NCBI RefSeq assembly: GCF_000472545.1
Contig: NZ_KI421432.1
Span: 186,001 to 250,000 of the forward strand
Direction of reading: 5' to 3'
DNA: 64,000 nt
From: Burkholderia sp. WSM2232
Lineage (GTDB): Bacteria; Pseudomonadota; Gammaproteobacteria; Burkholderiales; Burkholderiaceae
Position numbers and translations under genes: made by a program. Shown in pieces: positions 1 through 8,297 of the stretch (within the stretch, counting starts at the first letter, position 1; each line of letters begins with the position of its first letter). The notes below the pieces were generated by a model. The model made no database searches, was not told the origin of the DNA, and saw only the letters and a list, made by a program, of their open reading frames with translations.

Positions 1-1872
1 GTCGTCGCCGAAACGCTCGCGAATGAAACCGACAATGCCCTGTGGAAACGCAATCACCAGCAGCAGAATGGCGAAGCCGAGCAGCGCCTGCCAATAATCG
101 GTCTGGCGCGCGACGGTGTCCTGCAGCCACGTGAACACGGCCGCGCCGACTATCGGGCCGGCGAGCGTTTGCAGACCGCCGAGCAGCACCATAACCAGAC
201 CGTCGACCGAGCGGCTCACACTGATCACTTCGGGCGAGATCGTGCCCTTGGAGAACGCATACAACGAACCCGCGAGTCCGCAGAACAGCGACGCGATCAC
301 AAAGGACGCCCACTGCACGCGCTTCACGTCGATGCCGATAGCCTCCGCGCGCAACACCGAGTCGCGCGACGCACGCATTGCGTAACCCAGCGGCGAGAAC
401 AGCATGCGCCGCAACAGCCACACGCCGATCACCGCGCAAAAGAGCGTGACGTAATAGAACGCCACCGGCGACGAAAGCCAGTCAGCCGGCCACAAACCGA
501 GAATGCCATTGCTGCCGCCCGTCACATCGTCCCACTGGAAAACGACCGACCAGACGATCTGCGCAAAAGCGAGCGTGAGCATGGCCAGATAAACGCCCGA
601 CAGACGCACGCAGAACCAGCCGAATACCAGCGCGCCGCCCACTGCGAGAAGCGGGGCCAGCAGCAGCGCGGCTTCCATCGGCAGGTTCAGGACCTTGAGG
701 AACAGCGCCGCGCCATACGCGCCGAGCCCGAAGTACGCGGCATGACCGAACGAATGCATGCCGCCCGGCCCCATGATGAAATGCAGACTCGTTGCAAACA
801 GAACGGCGATCAGTATTTCGACCAGCAGCACCGGCATGTACGGAAACGCATTGGCCGCGAGCGGCGCGAAGAGCAGAACCAGCAGCACGATTGCGGCCAG
901 CCATTTGACGCGTTTGCCCGCGGGACGCAACGGCGTTTCAGGCGCCGCCATGCCCCGCACCGCGGCACTCGCGCGACCGAGCAGCCCCCAGGGTCGCACG
1001 ACCAGCACCACCGCCATCACGACGAACTCCGCCACGAGCGTGAAGCGGCTCAACGAGAGACCGACGCCGAAAATCGTCACATGTCCAATGCCGATGCACA
1101 GCGCCTTGATCTCCGCAATGATCAGCGCCGCCACGAAAGCGCCCGGAATCGAGCCCATGCCGCCCACCACGACGACCACGAACGCATTGCCGATGGTCTC
1201 GAGATCGAGTGAGAGATTCGCCGACATGCGCGGGCCTTGCAGTGCGCCGCCCAAACCGGCGAGAAACGCTCCGACAAAAAACACCCCGGTAAACAACCAC
1301 GCCTGATTGATGCCGAGTGCGCCGAGCATTTCGCGGTCCTGGGTCGCCGCGCGCACCAGCGTGCCCCAGCGCGTGCGCGTCAACGCGTACCAGAGCAGCA
1401 GCAACACCACCGGACCGATCACGATCAAAGCGATGTCATAAGTGGGCAGCGGATGGCCGAGGAAATTTACCGCGCCAGCCAGATGCGGCGCGCGCGGCCC
1501 GAACAGATCTTGCGGTCCCCACAGCCATAGCGCGGCGTCGCGAAAGATCAGCACCAGCGCGAACGTAGCGAGCAGATGAAAGAGCTCAGGCGCCTGGTAA
1601 ATGCGCCGCAAAACGATGACCTCGACCAGCGCGCCGAGCACGGCAACCACCAGCGCGGCGGCCAGCACGGACAGCCAGAAGCCGCCGGCCGTCTGACCGA
1701 AGCGGCTCGCCATGCTGTACGCAATGTAGATGCCGAACATATAGAACGAGCCGTGCGCGAAATTGACGATGCGCGTCACGCCGAAGATCAACGACAAGCC
1801 CGCGGCGACCAGAAACAGCGTCGACGCGTCGGCAAGTCCGTTGACCAGTTGTACCAGCAAATTCGAAAGCAT
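1..1872 (-). CDS. Fused LivH-LivM branched-chain-type ABC permease (partial, runs off left edge)
   Basis: One uninterrupted minus-strand frame runs from the ATG at 1872 to the window edge, 624 codons with no stop. I translated across the expected LivH/LivM boundary (about 900-960) and it is in frame. The first half is LivH-like (an 'LSLIFGVTRIVNFAHG' segment near residues 27-42, then several hydrophobic helices). After a short polar linker ('PETPLRPAGKRVK') the LivM-like half begins, with the typical 'GPGGMHSFGHAAYFGLGAYG' segment. HAAT-family importers normally use two separate permeases, so this is a fusion. The stop and any LivG/LivF and binding-protein genes lie outside the window. It is downstream of the PF06684/UPF0280/reductase genes on the same strand, after a 162-base gap, so it probably imports that pathway's substrate. 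The substrate is not known. Confidence 0.9.
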   Translation of the reverse strand, partial: MLSNLLVQLVNGLADASTLFLVAAGLSLIFGVTRIVNFAHGSFYMFGIYIAYSMASRFGQTAGGFWLSVLAAALVVAVLGALVEVIVLRRIYQAPELFHLLATFALVLIFRDAALWLWGPQDLFGPRAPHLAGAVNFLGHPLPTYDIALIVIGPVVLLLLWYALTRTRWGTLVRAATQDREMLGALGINQAWLFTGVFFVGAFLAGLGGALQGPRMSANLSLDLETIGNAFVVVVVGGMGSIPGAFVAALIIAEIKALCIGIGHVTIFGVGLSLSRFTLVAEFVVMAVVLVVRPWGLLGRASAAVRGMAAPETPLRPAGKRVKWLAAIVLLVLLFAPLAANAFPYMPVLLVEILIAVLFATSLHFIMGPGGMHSFGHAAYFGLGAYGAALFLKVLNLPMEAALLLAPLLAVGGALVFGWFCVRLSGVYLAMLTLAFAQIVWSVVFQWDDVTGGSNGILGLWPADWLSSPVAFYYVTLFCAVIGVWLLRRMLFSPLGYAMRASRDSVLRAEAIGIDVKRVQWASFVIASLFCGLAGSLYAFSKGTISPEVISVSRSVDGLVMVLLGGLQTLAGPIVGAAVFTWLQDTVARQTDYWQALLGFAILLLVIAFPQGIVGFIRERFGDD

Positions 1873-2034
1873 CGAGACCCTCGGCAGCTTGCCGACCACC
1901 CGCACGCTCATCTCCGTGCGGCCCGGCCAGCAGACGTTGCAACGCGTGCGGCACTGTGCTCGCACGCATCAACGGCAGCACACTACCTGAAAGAAATCCA
2001 CTGTGGGGAGCCGCCAGGCAAACGCATGCAGATC

Positions 2035-2619
2035 TCAGCGCAAGCCATCTTCGCCCTTGATCTCGTTCGCCTGCAATCCGCCGATGCGCGGCAATGGCCG
2101 ACCGGAAGCCGTCACCGCGACCGCCACCACGATTTCGTTCGCGCGCGGCGCATCCGACACCCGCGCTTCGATCGCATCGAAGTGACTGCGCACGAAGGCC
2201 GCGTCCTTGTGGCCGAGCGGCACGTCGATCGCGGTGCCGAGCGTGCCCATCTTTTTCGCCGACGGCACGAGCGCCGCGCCCTTCTCCACCGCTGCGCGCA
2301 GCGGTGCGCCGAGCTTCGGATGCAAGATCGCCGCAGCATGCTCCAGTTCGCCAGCCTCGCCGACAATCGCAGCCTTGCCGTAGCTTTGCGCTTCACCGGG
2401 CTCGATTCCCAGTGCTTCGACGCAGCGCTTGCCGAGCAGCGCGCCCAGTTCCTCGCCCGCGTCGATCAGTGCATCGAGCCTGGCCTCAAAGCGGCCCGCA
2501 TACGGATTGTCGATCACGGCGATAGCGACCGCGCGACGCACGGGCGGATCGACGTTTTGCCCCATTTCCATGCGTGTTTCGTCCACCTGCACGACCAGCT
2601 TGCGAAGCCTGATTGCCAT
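2035..2619 (-). CDS. Amino acid synthesis family protein (PF06684), copy 1
   Basis: A 194-residue protein of the PF06684 (former DUF1185) family, known from structures to have a chorismate-mutase-like fold but with no settled reaction. Shared family segments visible here are 'NPYAGRFEARLD', 'YGKAAIVGEAGELEHA' and 'FVRSHFDAIEARV'. The ATG at 2619 is preferred over the upstream one at 2655 because GGAGAGCGAA precedes it directly. It is a diverged paralogue of the next gene upstream (2700-3290), and both share the strand and order with the UPF0280 and reductase genes, so it is probably a subunit or a sequential enzyme of the same pathway. Function is unassigned. Confidence 0.85.
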   Translation of the reverse strand: MAIRLRKLVVQVDETRMEMGQNVDPPVRRAVAIAVIDNPYAGRFEARLDALIDAGEELGALLGKRCVEALGIEPGEAQSYGKAAIVGEAGELEHAAAILHPKLGAPLRAAVEKGAALVPSAKKMGTLGTAIDVPLGHKDAAFVRSHFDAIEARVSDAPRANEIVVAVAVTASGRPLPRIGGLQANEIKGEDGLR

Positions 2620-2699
2620 TTCGCTCTCCGAGTTTCGATGTACCTGTCGCTGCATTCAGCGCGCTTGAGCACGTATTCACCGCGTTTTTCAGCGCGTTT

Positions 2700-3290
2700 T
2701 CAGCGCAAGCCGTCCTTGCCCACGATCGCCTCTTTAGCGAGCCCGCCGACGCGTGCATGCACGCGCTGCCCGGTGCTCATCGCGAGGATGTAGACCACTT
2801 CGTCGGCGGCGGGCGCGCCCGGCACGCGCACTTCTATCGCGTCGAAGTGACTGCGCACGTAGCTTGCGTTGACATGCGTAAGCGGCACGTCAAGCGCGCT
2901 GGACGGCGCGCCGACTTTTTTCGTCGACGGCACGATCGCGTTGGTCGGCACGCCGTTCTTTTCCAGCAACTCGCGCATCGCATAGCCACCGGGCACATGC
3001 CACAGCGCACCGTGTTCGAGCTCGCCGCGTGCGCCGACAATCGCGCCCTTGCCGTAGCCTTCTATCGACGCATGCGCAACCGCCATCGCTGCAAGCAGGC
3101 GTTGCGCCATATCGAAGCCGATGGGCTTGAGCGCTTCCATCGCGTGCTCGATTTTCGGCTCGTAGCGGCCTGCAAACGGGTTGGTCATGACAGCGGCAAT
3201 GGCACCGCGCCGCAGCGGCTTTTCGGGCGCAGGCCCGAACTCGTGAAAGATGTCTTCGACGTGCGTCAGCACGCGGCGTATTTCGAACAC
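2700..3290 (-). CDS. Amino acid synthesis family protein (PF06684), copy 2
   Basis: A 196-residue second member of PF06684. It carries the same blocks as its neighbour in altered form: 'NPFAGRYEPKIE', 'YGKGAIVGARGELEHG' and 'YVRSHFDAIEVRV'. The start is a GTG at 3290, preceded by a good GGAGG ribosome site. That start makes the gene overlap the end of the upstream UPF0280 gene by 25 bases, so translation is probably coupled. Two adjacent diverged copies suggest a heteromeric complex or two consecutive steps; the sequence does not decide between them. Confidence 0.85.
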   Translation of the reverse strand: MFEIRRVLTHVEDIFHEFGPAPEKPLRRGAIAAVMTNPFAGRYEPKIEHAMEALKPIGFDMAQRLLAAMAVAHASIEGYGKGAIVGARGELEHGALWHVPGGYAMRELLEKNGVPTNAIVPSTKKVGAPSSALDVPLTHVNASYVRSHFDAIEVRVPGAPAADEVVYILAMSTGQRVHARVGGLAKEAIVGKDGLR

Positions 3291-4210
3291 GGAGCCTCCG
3301 TTGTGGGGTGAGCGCGATGCGTCGCAAGCAAAGCGTCCGGGCGGTGCATGCCGGCTGTGCGCACGCGTCCTTGCAAAAACAACGCGGCGCCCGCTATCAC
3401 ACCGCGCTCCAGCAAACGCTGCGCCGTTTCTACACCGCGTGCAAGTGCAAAATCTGCAAGCGGCTGCGGGAGTGAGGGAACGTCCACGGTTACCAGTTGA
3501 TCGCCAAGATCGGTATCGTCTTTCAGCGACGACGCCGGCATACGCACGATACCGGCATGGTCGAGGTTCACCGCGTTCGCGATCATCGTCGCGGCGGCGT
3601 CCGCGCTTGCCGCGTCATGCGCGAGCACGGTGACGCTGTCCGCAATGCCAAGACTGAAACTGCGCCCGCGCCAGCCGCTCGTCGCAATGCCGCGAATCGG
3701 CATGCCTGCGTCCAGCGTGAGATTCGCGTCTAGCCCAAGGCCGTCGGCGCGCTGCAGTTTCGCGAGCGACTGAGACAGATCCGCAAACACGCCCACGCGA
3801 TACTGGTGGCCTTCGGTCAGATGAAACGCAATGTCGCCGCCGTTGTTGATGTAGGCGCGGGTGATTCCTTCGCGTGCGAAGGCGCTGATCAATTCGTCGG
3901 CGACGCTGCCTGCGACGGCGGCCATCGGCGTGAGAAAACGCGCGCGATGTGGATGACATGCGCACCACATGCGGCGGGCCACCGCGCCTTCCAGCGGACA
4001 TTCGTGCACAGAGGCATCCGCTCGCAACGGTTGGCGCAGCCGCTTCAATTCGCCGACGAGTTCGGGCAATACGTCGACAAAACGCGCCCAGCAACTGGCA
4101 TAAGCGGATTCGAGCGCGGCGGGCTCGCCGTCGGCGCTGAGAATCAGATCGATCGGGCCATGCTGCCAATGCCAGCGCGTCGCGTCGATACGGGTGCGGG
4201 TCGGGTTCAT
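3266..4210 (-). CDS. UPF0280 family protein (ApbE-like)
   Basis: A 314-residue protein of the UPF0280 family, which belongs to the ApbE (flavin transferase) structural group but has no proven activity. An ApbE-like 'INNGGDIAFHL' segment lies near the middle, followed by a glycine-rich 'GIATSGWRGRSFSLGIADSVTV' type region (the ApbE 'ATSG' element). There is no signal peptide, so unlike ApbE it should be cytoplasmic. It is 30 bases downstream of the 6-hydroxynicotinate reductase-like gene and overlaps the following PF06684 gene, so it is part of this operon. Inference: it could attach or handle a flavin for the neighbouring Fe-S reductase. Confidence 0.85.
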   Translation of the reverse strand: MNPTRTRIDATRWHWQHGPIDLILSADGEPAALESAYASCWARFVDVLPELVGELKRLRQPLRADASVHECPLEGAVARRMWCACHPHRARFLTPMAAVAGSVADELISAFAREGITRAYINNGGDIAFHLTEGHQYRVGVFADLSQSLAKLQRADGLGLDANLTLDAGMPIRGIATSGWRGRSFSLGIADSVTVLAHDAASADAAATMIANAVNLDHAGIVRMPASSLKDDTDLGDQLVTVDVPSLPQPLADFALARGVETAQRLLERGVIAGAALFLQGRVRTAGMHRPDALLATHRAHPTTEAPCSKYAAC

Positions 4211-4240
4211 CGCTTGAAGTGGGCCAGGTGTTCAGGCGGA

Positions 4241-5836
4241 TCAGCCGAGCATCGGCGGCACGGCCGGCGGCCACGGATTGTCCGGATTGCGCGCCAACGT
4301 GCGGCGCGCGAGCGGTGCGCCTTCGGTGTGCTCGGGGCCGCTCGCCAGCACGCTCTGCAATGATCTCACCGCATCCAGATGGCCGCCCAGGTCGCGATAG
4401 GCGTCGTACGTCATGGTGAATTCGATTGGCGCCACAATGGCCGGAGTAGGCACCGTGCCGAACGAACGGTCCGGCATGCGCGATACGTCGACCATCACGG
4501 TAATGCCGCCGCCCGGCCACACATAAGCCGGTGCGCCGCCGCAGGTCACGTTCACCAGCTTCTGCTTGATCGCACGCGTGAGCAGCACGGGGTTCTCGGT
4601 CGCCCCCGCGCGCAGACTGCCGCCCGCACCGCCGAGAAACAGCACCGTGGCAAGCGAAGGCTCGCAGTTCTCGCCGATCCGTTCCACCGTGCGGCGGACC
4701 GCCTCCGGCATGGCCGCGATGCGCGGCACGAGATCATGGTCGAGTTCATACCACTGCGCGTGTTCGCCGGTGGTCGACACCATCAGCAGACGCATGCCGG
4801 GTTTCGCGACTGCGGGATCGAAGCCTTCGATAATCGCGAGCGGGTCCTGAATATCCGTGCCGCCCCAGCCAATGCCGGGATTGGCCACCTGAAAATAGCG
4901 GCCCGGGGTCGACTTGCGTCCGCGAATCCTGATGCCCGAGCGTGTCATGCCAAGGCAACGCCCCGCCTGATGCTCGGTCAGCACGCCGGTAATGTGGTCG
5001 TCGACCACCACCACTTCGTCGGCGTGGCCGAACCACTGTTTGGCGAAAATGCCGATGGTCGCGGAACCGCAGCCCACCCGCATGCGCTGCTCTTCGACAC
5101 CGTCGACCACCGGCGCCGCGCCCGCGCGAATCACGAGGCTCGCGCCGCCGTCTATGCTGAGTTCCACCGCCTGCTTGTTGCCGAGCGCAAGCATCATGTC
5201 GCAAGTCACGCGGCCTTCTTTCTTGCTGCCGCCGGTCAGGTGATGCACGCCGCCGAGACTCAGCATCTGCGAACCGTATTCCGCTGTCGTCACATGGCCG
5301 ACTATTTCGCCCTGGCAACGCACGTTCGCCTGTTCGGGACCGAGAAAGCGGTCCGTGTCGATCTTTACCTTGAAGCTGCAGTAGCTGAAGATGCCTTCAG
5401 TGACGACCGTGACCATGTCCACGTCGTCGAGCTTCGAGGCAACGATAAACGGCGCGGGCTTGTAGTCGGGATAAGTGGACGATGCGCCCACGCCGGTCAC
5501 GAAAAGTGCTTCGTCGGCGACAGGCTCTTGCGTTTCGGACGATACGGCGAATTCGACCAGCGCGTCCGCGCTTTGCGGAGCGGATTGGGATCTGGAGAGG
5601 AACACTACCGGGTCCACGCGAATCAGCCGGCCTTGCGCATTCGCATAGCGATCGCACGCACCGGTGCGTCCCTCGGATATCTGACACAGCACCGGGCAGG
5701 CATTGCATTCGATCTTGTTCGACGCCATACGCTCGCTGCGCGGCGCCGCCTTCTCGAGCACGGTGGGACCCGGCGTCGAGGCAATATCGCCGTCGACGCG
5801 CTCCGCACCGAAATCGACCTTCGTATGTTCTGTCAT
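4241..5836 (-). CDS. 6-hydroxynicotinate reductase-like iron-sulfur protein
   Basis: About 531 residues, resembling 6-hydroxynicotinate reductase (Hnr) of anaerobic nicotinate fermentation. Near the N-terminus four cysteines lie in a C-x2-C-x3-C-x9-C arrangement ('ECNACPVLCQ' then 'GACDRY'), fitting a ferredoxin-like Fe-S site. A long C-terminal part has several glycine-rich turns ('FLGGAGGSLRAGATENPV', 'GGAPAYVWPGGGITVMVD'). The start is uncertain: ATG at 5836, 5860 or 5944. I chose 5836, where the conserved-looking protein begins. It is first in the minus-strand operon and divergent from a TetR gene, with a palindrome in between. The true substrate in an aerobic beta-proteobacterium may differ from 6-hydroxynicotinate; none of the usual nicotinate genes are in view. 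Confidence 0.75.
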   Translation of the reverse strand: MTEHTKVDFGAERVDGDIASTPGPTVLEKAAPRSERMASNKIECNACPVLCQISEGRTGACDRYANAQGRLIRVDPVVFLSRSQSAPQSADALVEFAVSSETQEPVADEALFVTGVGASSTYPDYKPAPFIVASKLDDVDMVTVVTEGIFSYCSFKVKIDTDRFLGPEQANVRCQGEIVGHVTTAEYGSQMLSLGGVHHLTGGSKKEGRVTCDMMLALGNKQAVELSIDGGASLVIRAGAAPVVDGVEEQRMRVGCGSATIGIFAKQWFGHADEVVVVDDHITGVLTEHQAGRCLGMTRSGIRIRGRKSTPGRYFQVANPGIGWGGTDIQDPLAIIEGFDPAVAKPGMRLLMVSTTGEHAQWYELDHDLVPRIAAMPEAVRRTVERIGENCEPSLATVLFLGGAGGSLRAGATENPVLLTRAIKQKLVNVTCGGAPAYVWPGGGITVMVDVSRMPDRSFGTVPTPAIVAPIEFTMTYDAYRDLGGHLDAVRSLQSVLASGPEHTEGAPLARRTLARNPDNPWPPAVPPMLG

Positions 5837-5953
5837 GGTGGGGGTTCCATACGACGACATTACAATCGGTCCCGCCCGGCTGCTGAAAAGCCCTTGTTTC
5901 AGGGCGTTTTCGTGTGACTCGCATTCTTTCCATGTTGCGGTCACTCACCGTTC

Positions 5954-5971
5954 GTGTAGTATTTGCTACAC
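5954..5971. promoter_or_regulatory. Candidate TetR operator in divergent promoter region
   Basis: A dyad GTGTAG-TATTTG-CTACAC with 6-base arms and a 6-base centre. It lies in the 388-base gap between the reductase-like operon (start 5836, minus) and the TetR gene (start 6225, plus). Size, symmetry and place fit an operator for the divergently encoded TetR protein. The rest of the gap shows no coding signal that I trust. Confidence 0.5.
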
Positions 5972-6224
5972 CAAACTTGTTGGAAATCTACTCGATCAAA
6001 ATAGACTGCGCAATGAATTTCCGGGCTGCGAGCGCATGGTGCGTCGCCGCATCGGAACGGCGATAACCGTGGGGCTACTGCTTTGCTACGCCGCAATCCA
6101 CGCCGAAGCCGCAGCCGAAGCCGTGCGCTGTGCATTGCATAAGAGGGGCCGCGCAGCGCGCGCTGTATGATGAAGACGGCTGCATGCCGGCCGCACTCCG
6201 TGCAAGGAATCGAGCCGTTCAACC

Positions 6225-7016
6225 ATGCCAACGAAGAGGCACCACACCGCCATGAGTCCCACCGCCGCCCGCAAGCCGGGCGCCACCGGCATCCGTGCGA
6301 AACAGGCGCAGGACACCCGCGCCAAGATTCTGAAAGCGGCAATCAAGGTGTTTGCGAAGCAAGGCTATGCGAGCGGCCGCGTGGAGAGCATTTCGAAGGC
6401 CGCGCGCTCGCACGACCGGATGATCTACTACTACTTCGGCAGCAAGGAACAGCTCTTCGTCGAGGTACTGGAAACCATCTACACGCAATTCAACGAAGCG
6501 GAAAGCAAACTCGATCTCGACCTGCAGAATCCGGTGCGTGGTCTTGAACAGATGGTCGAATTCGTCTGGCAGTACTACCTCGATCATCCGGAATTCGTCA
6601 CGTTGCTCTCAAGCGAGAACCTGCATCAGGGCAAGCATGCGAAGAAGTCTTCGAAGCTGAAGGAGATCTCGGGCTACGCCATTTCCGTCGTGCAGAAACT
6701 GCTGGATGCAGGCAAAGCCCAGCATGTGTTCCGAACGGACATCAAAGCGCGCGACGTGTACCTGATGATCGCGTCGCTCGGCTATTTTTATAACGCCAAC
6801 CAGTACACGCTGGGCGCATTTCTCGGCGAACCGCTAATGGATAAGGCGGCGCTCGCGCATTGGCGCGAGGTCATCAAAGACACCGTATTGCGCGCGGTGC
6901 GGCTGCATTCGCCGGCCGCATCCGATTCGAATGCCGGCGTTGAAACGACGCACACCGCGAATGTGATGGATGCGGCTACTGCAACCGATACGACTGCGCG
7001 CGTACAAGCCGGCTAG
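6225..7016 (+). CDS. TetR/AcrR family transcriptional regulator
   Basis: A regulator of 263 residues (254 if it starts at the second ATG, 6252). The N-terminal DNA-binding domain is clear: 'DTRAKILKAAIKVFAKQGYA' followed by 'ISKAARSHDRMIYYYFGSKEQLF', the TetR helix-turn-helix with its YYYF hallmark. The C-terminal part is helical and of the type seen in catabolic TetR regulators; the last 40 residues are low complexity. It is transcribed away from the reductase/UPF0280/PF06684/permease operon and probably represses it through the dyad at 5954. A strong hairpin terminator follows. Confidence 0.9.
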   Translation: MPTKRHHTAMSPTAARKPGATGIRAKQAQDTRAKILKAAIKVFAKQGYASGRVESISKAARSHDRMIYYYFGSKEQLFVEVLETIYTQFNEAESKLDLDLQNPVRGLEQMVEFVWQYYLDHPEFVTLLSSENLHQGKHAKKSSKLKEISGYAISVVQKLLDAGKAQHVFRTDIKARDVYLMIASLGYFYNANQYTLGAFLGEPLMDKAALAHWREVIKDTVLRAVRLHSPAASDSNAGVETTHTANVMDAATATDTTARVQAG

Positions 7017-7039
7017 CTGAAACGCCGTACAAAATGAAA

Positions 7040-7073
7040 ACGCGCGCCCGGGTGCGGGCGCGCGTTCGTTTTT
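7040..7073. terminator. Bidirectional intrinsic terminator between tetR and pcaC
   Basis: Perfect 10-base arms ACGCGCGCCC / GGGCGCGCGT with a 6-base loop. On the plus strand TCGTTTTT follows; on the minus strand the A-rich left flank gives TTTTCATTTT. It sits between the converging ends of the TetR gene and the pca operon, so it can stop both. Confidence 0.85.
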
Positions 7074-7112
7074 CAAAGCCTGGCTGCCGCGACAAAAACG
7101 CGGCGAAAACAC

Positions 7113-7505
7113 TCAGGGCTTCGCCGCTGCATCGTCCTCGCGGAAAATCTTGTCGGCCAGATGGAAAGCCGAGTTCGCCGCCGGCACGCCGCAGTAAATT
7201 GCGGTTTGCAGCAGTACTTCCTTGATCTGCTCGCGCGTCACGCCATTGTTTTTGGCAGCGCGCAAGTGCAGTGCGAGTTCCTCGCTGCGATTAAGCGCGA
7301 CCATCATCGCAATGGTCAGCAGGCTGCGCGTGTGTCGCGGCAAACCCTCGCGCGTCCATACCTCGCCCCACGCGTAGCGGGTAATGAAGTTCTGAAACTC
7401 TTCTGTCAGTTCCGTGCGGTTTGCCAGCGAGCGGTCGACATGCGCGTCGCCCAGCACCGCGCGGCGCACGCCGAGTCCGGCTTCGTAGCGGTCTTCGTCG
7501 TTCAT
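7113..7505 (-). CDS. pcaC: 4-carboxymuconolactone decarboxylase
   Basis: A 130-residue protein of the CMD/AhpD-like family that decarboxylates 4-carboxymuconolactone to 3-oxoadipate enol-lactone in protocatechuate breakdown. Family blocks 'RYAWGEVWTREGL', 'RSLLTIAMMVALNR' and 'EVLLQTAIYCGVPAAN' are present and the length is normal for a stand-alone PcaC. Its ATG overlaps the stop of pcaD (ATGA), so the two are coupled. It is the last gene of the pcaIJBDC operon. PcaC and PcaD are separate proteins here, not the PcaL fusion seen in some actinobacteria. Confidence 0.95.
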   Translation of the reverse strand: MNDEDRYEAGLGVRRAVLGDAHVDRSLANRTELTEEFQNFITRYAWGEVWTREGLPRHTRSLLTIAMMVALNRSEELALHLRAAKNNGVTREQIKEVLLQTAIYCGVPAANSAFHLADKIFREDDAAAKP

Positions 7506-8293
7506 TTGGACTCCGTCAAAAAGTCGATCACTGTCTTCGTGAAAGCGTCGACCTTCTCGATGTTGGAAATATGCGAGGCGTCGAGCTCGACATAACGCGC
7601 GCCCGGAATCGCCTGTGCCAGTTCGCGGCCTTGCGCGGGCGTCGCGGCCACGTCGTGCGTGCCGCTGATTACCAGCACCGGCAGCTTGATGCCGTGCGTT
7701 TCGGGGCGCAGATCGGTGGCGTCGATCGCCTCGCAGTTCAGCGCATAGCCTTCCTTGTCGGTATGCACGAACACGTCGCGGATCATCGCGAGCACCACCG
7801 GCTCACGTTCGATGTAGTCGGCGGTGAACCAGCGCGGCAACACCGCGTCGGCAAGCGCCAGCATGCCTTCGGTGCGAGCCCGCGCGGCACGCGGCACCCA
7901 CACTTCCGGCGAACCGATGCGCGCCGCGGTGTTGGCAAGCACTACCCGCTCGAAGCGGCTTGCATGACGCGCGGCCAATGCAACGCCCGTGAGTCCGCCC
8001 ATCGACACGCCGCAGAAATGCGCGCGTGCGATCTTCAGCGTATCCATCAGGCCGAGCACATCGCCCGCCAGATGCTCTATCGTGTACGGTCCTTTCGGCG
8101 CCTCGGAATGGCCGTGGCCGCGCGTGTCGTAACGCAGCACGCGAAAGTGCTTCGCTAGCGCCGCCACTTGCGGCGTCCACATGGACAGGTCGCTGCCGAG
8201 CGAATTGGACAGGATCACCCACGGCGCATTGCCGTGACGGTCGCCGTCGATTCGATAATGAAGCTCGGTGCCGTTGACTGCGGCGTAAGGCAT
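7502..8293 (-). CDS. pcaD: 3-oxoadipate enol-lactonase
   Basis: A 263-residue alpha/beta-hydrolase that opens 3-oxoadipate enol-lactone to 3-oxoadipate. The nucleophile elbow 'CGVSMGG' puts the catalytic serine at residue 97, after a typical 'LRYDTRGHGHS' strand-loop; the late histidine is in 'DASHISN'. The ATG at 8293 starts a standard PcaD N-terminus ('MPYAAVNGTELHYRIDG'); a longer upstream reading frame is open but has no family match. It begins 4 bases after pcaB ends and overlaps pcaC by 4 bases. Confidence 0.95.
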   Translation of the reverse strand: MPYAAVNGTELHYRIDGDRHGNAPWVILSNSLGSDLSMWTPQVAALAKHFRVLRYDTRGHGHSEAPKGPYTIEHLAGDVLGLMDTLKIARAHFCGVSMGGLTGVALAARHASRFERVVLANTAARIGSPEVWVPRAARARTEGMLALADAVLPRWFTADYIEREPVVLAMIRDVFVHTDKEGYALNCEAIDATDLRPETHGIKLPVLVISGTHDVAATPAQGRELAQAIPGARYVELDASHISNIEKVDAFTKTVIDFLTESK

Positions 8294-8297
8294 GCCG

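Noticed and set aside
169..1306. Long plus-strand frames at the left edge (up to 347 codons)
   Set aside because: They are antisense to the LivH-LivM frame and rich in Arg/His/Gln, typical of GC-rich shadow frames.
4379..5917. 512-codon plus-strand frame
   Set aside because: Antisense shadow of the reductase-like gene, whose protein has clear cysteine motifs; the shadow has no recognisable domain.
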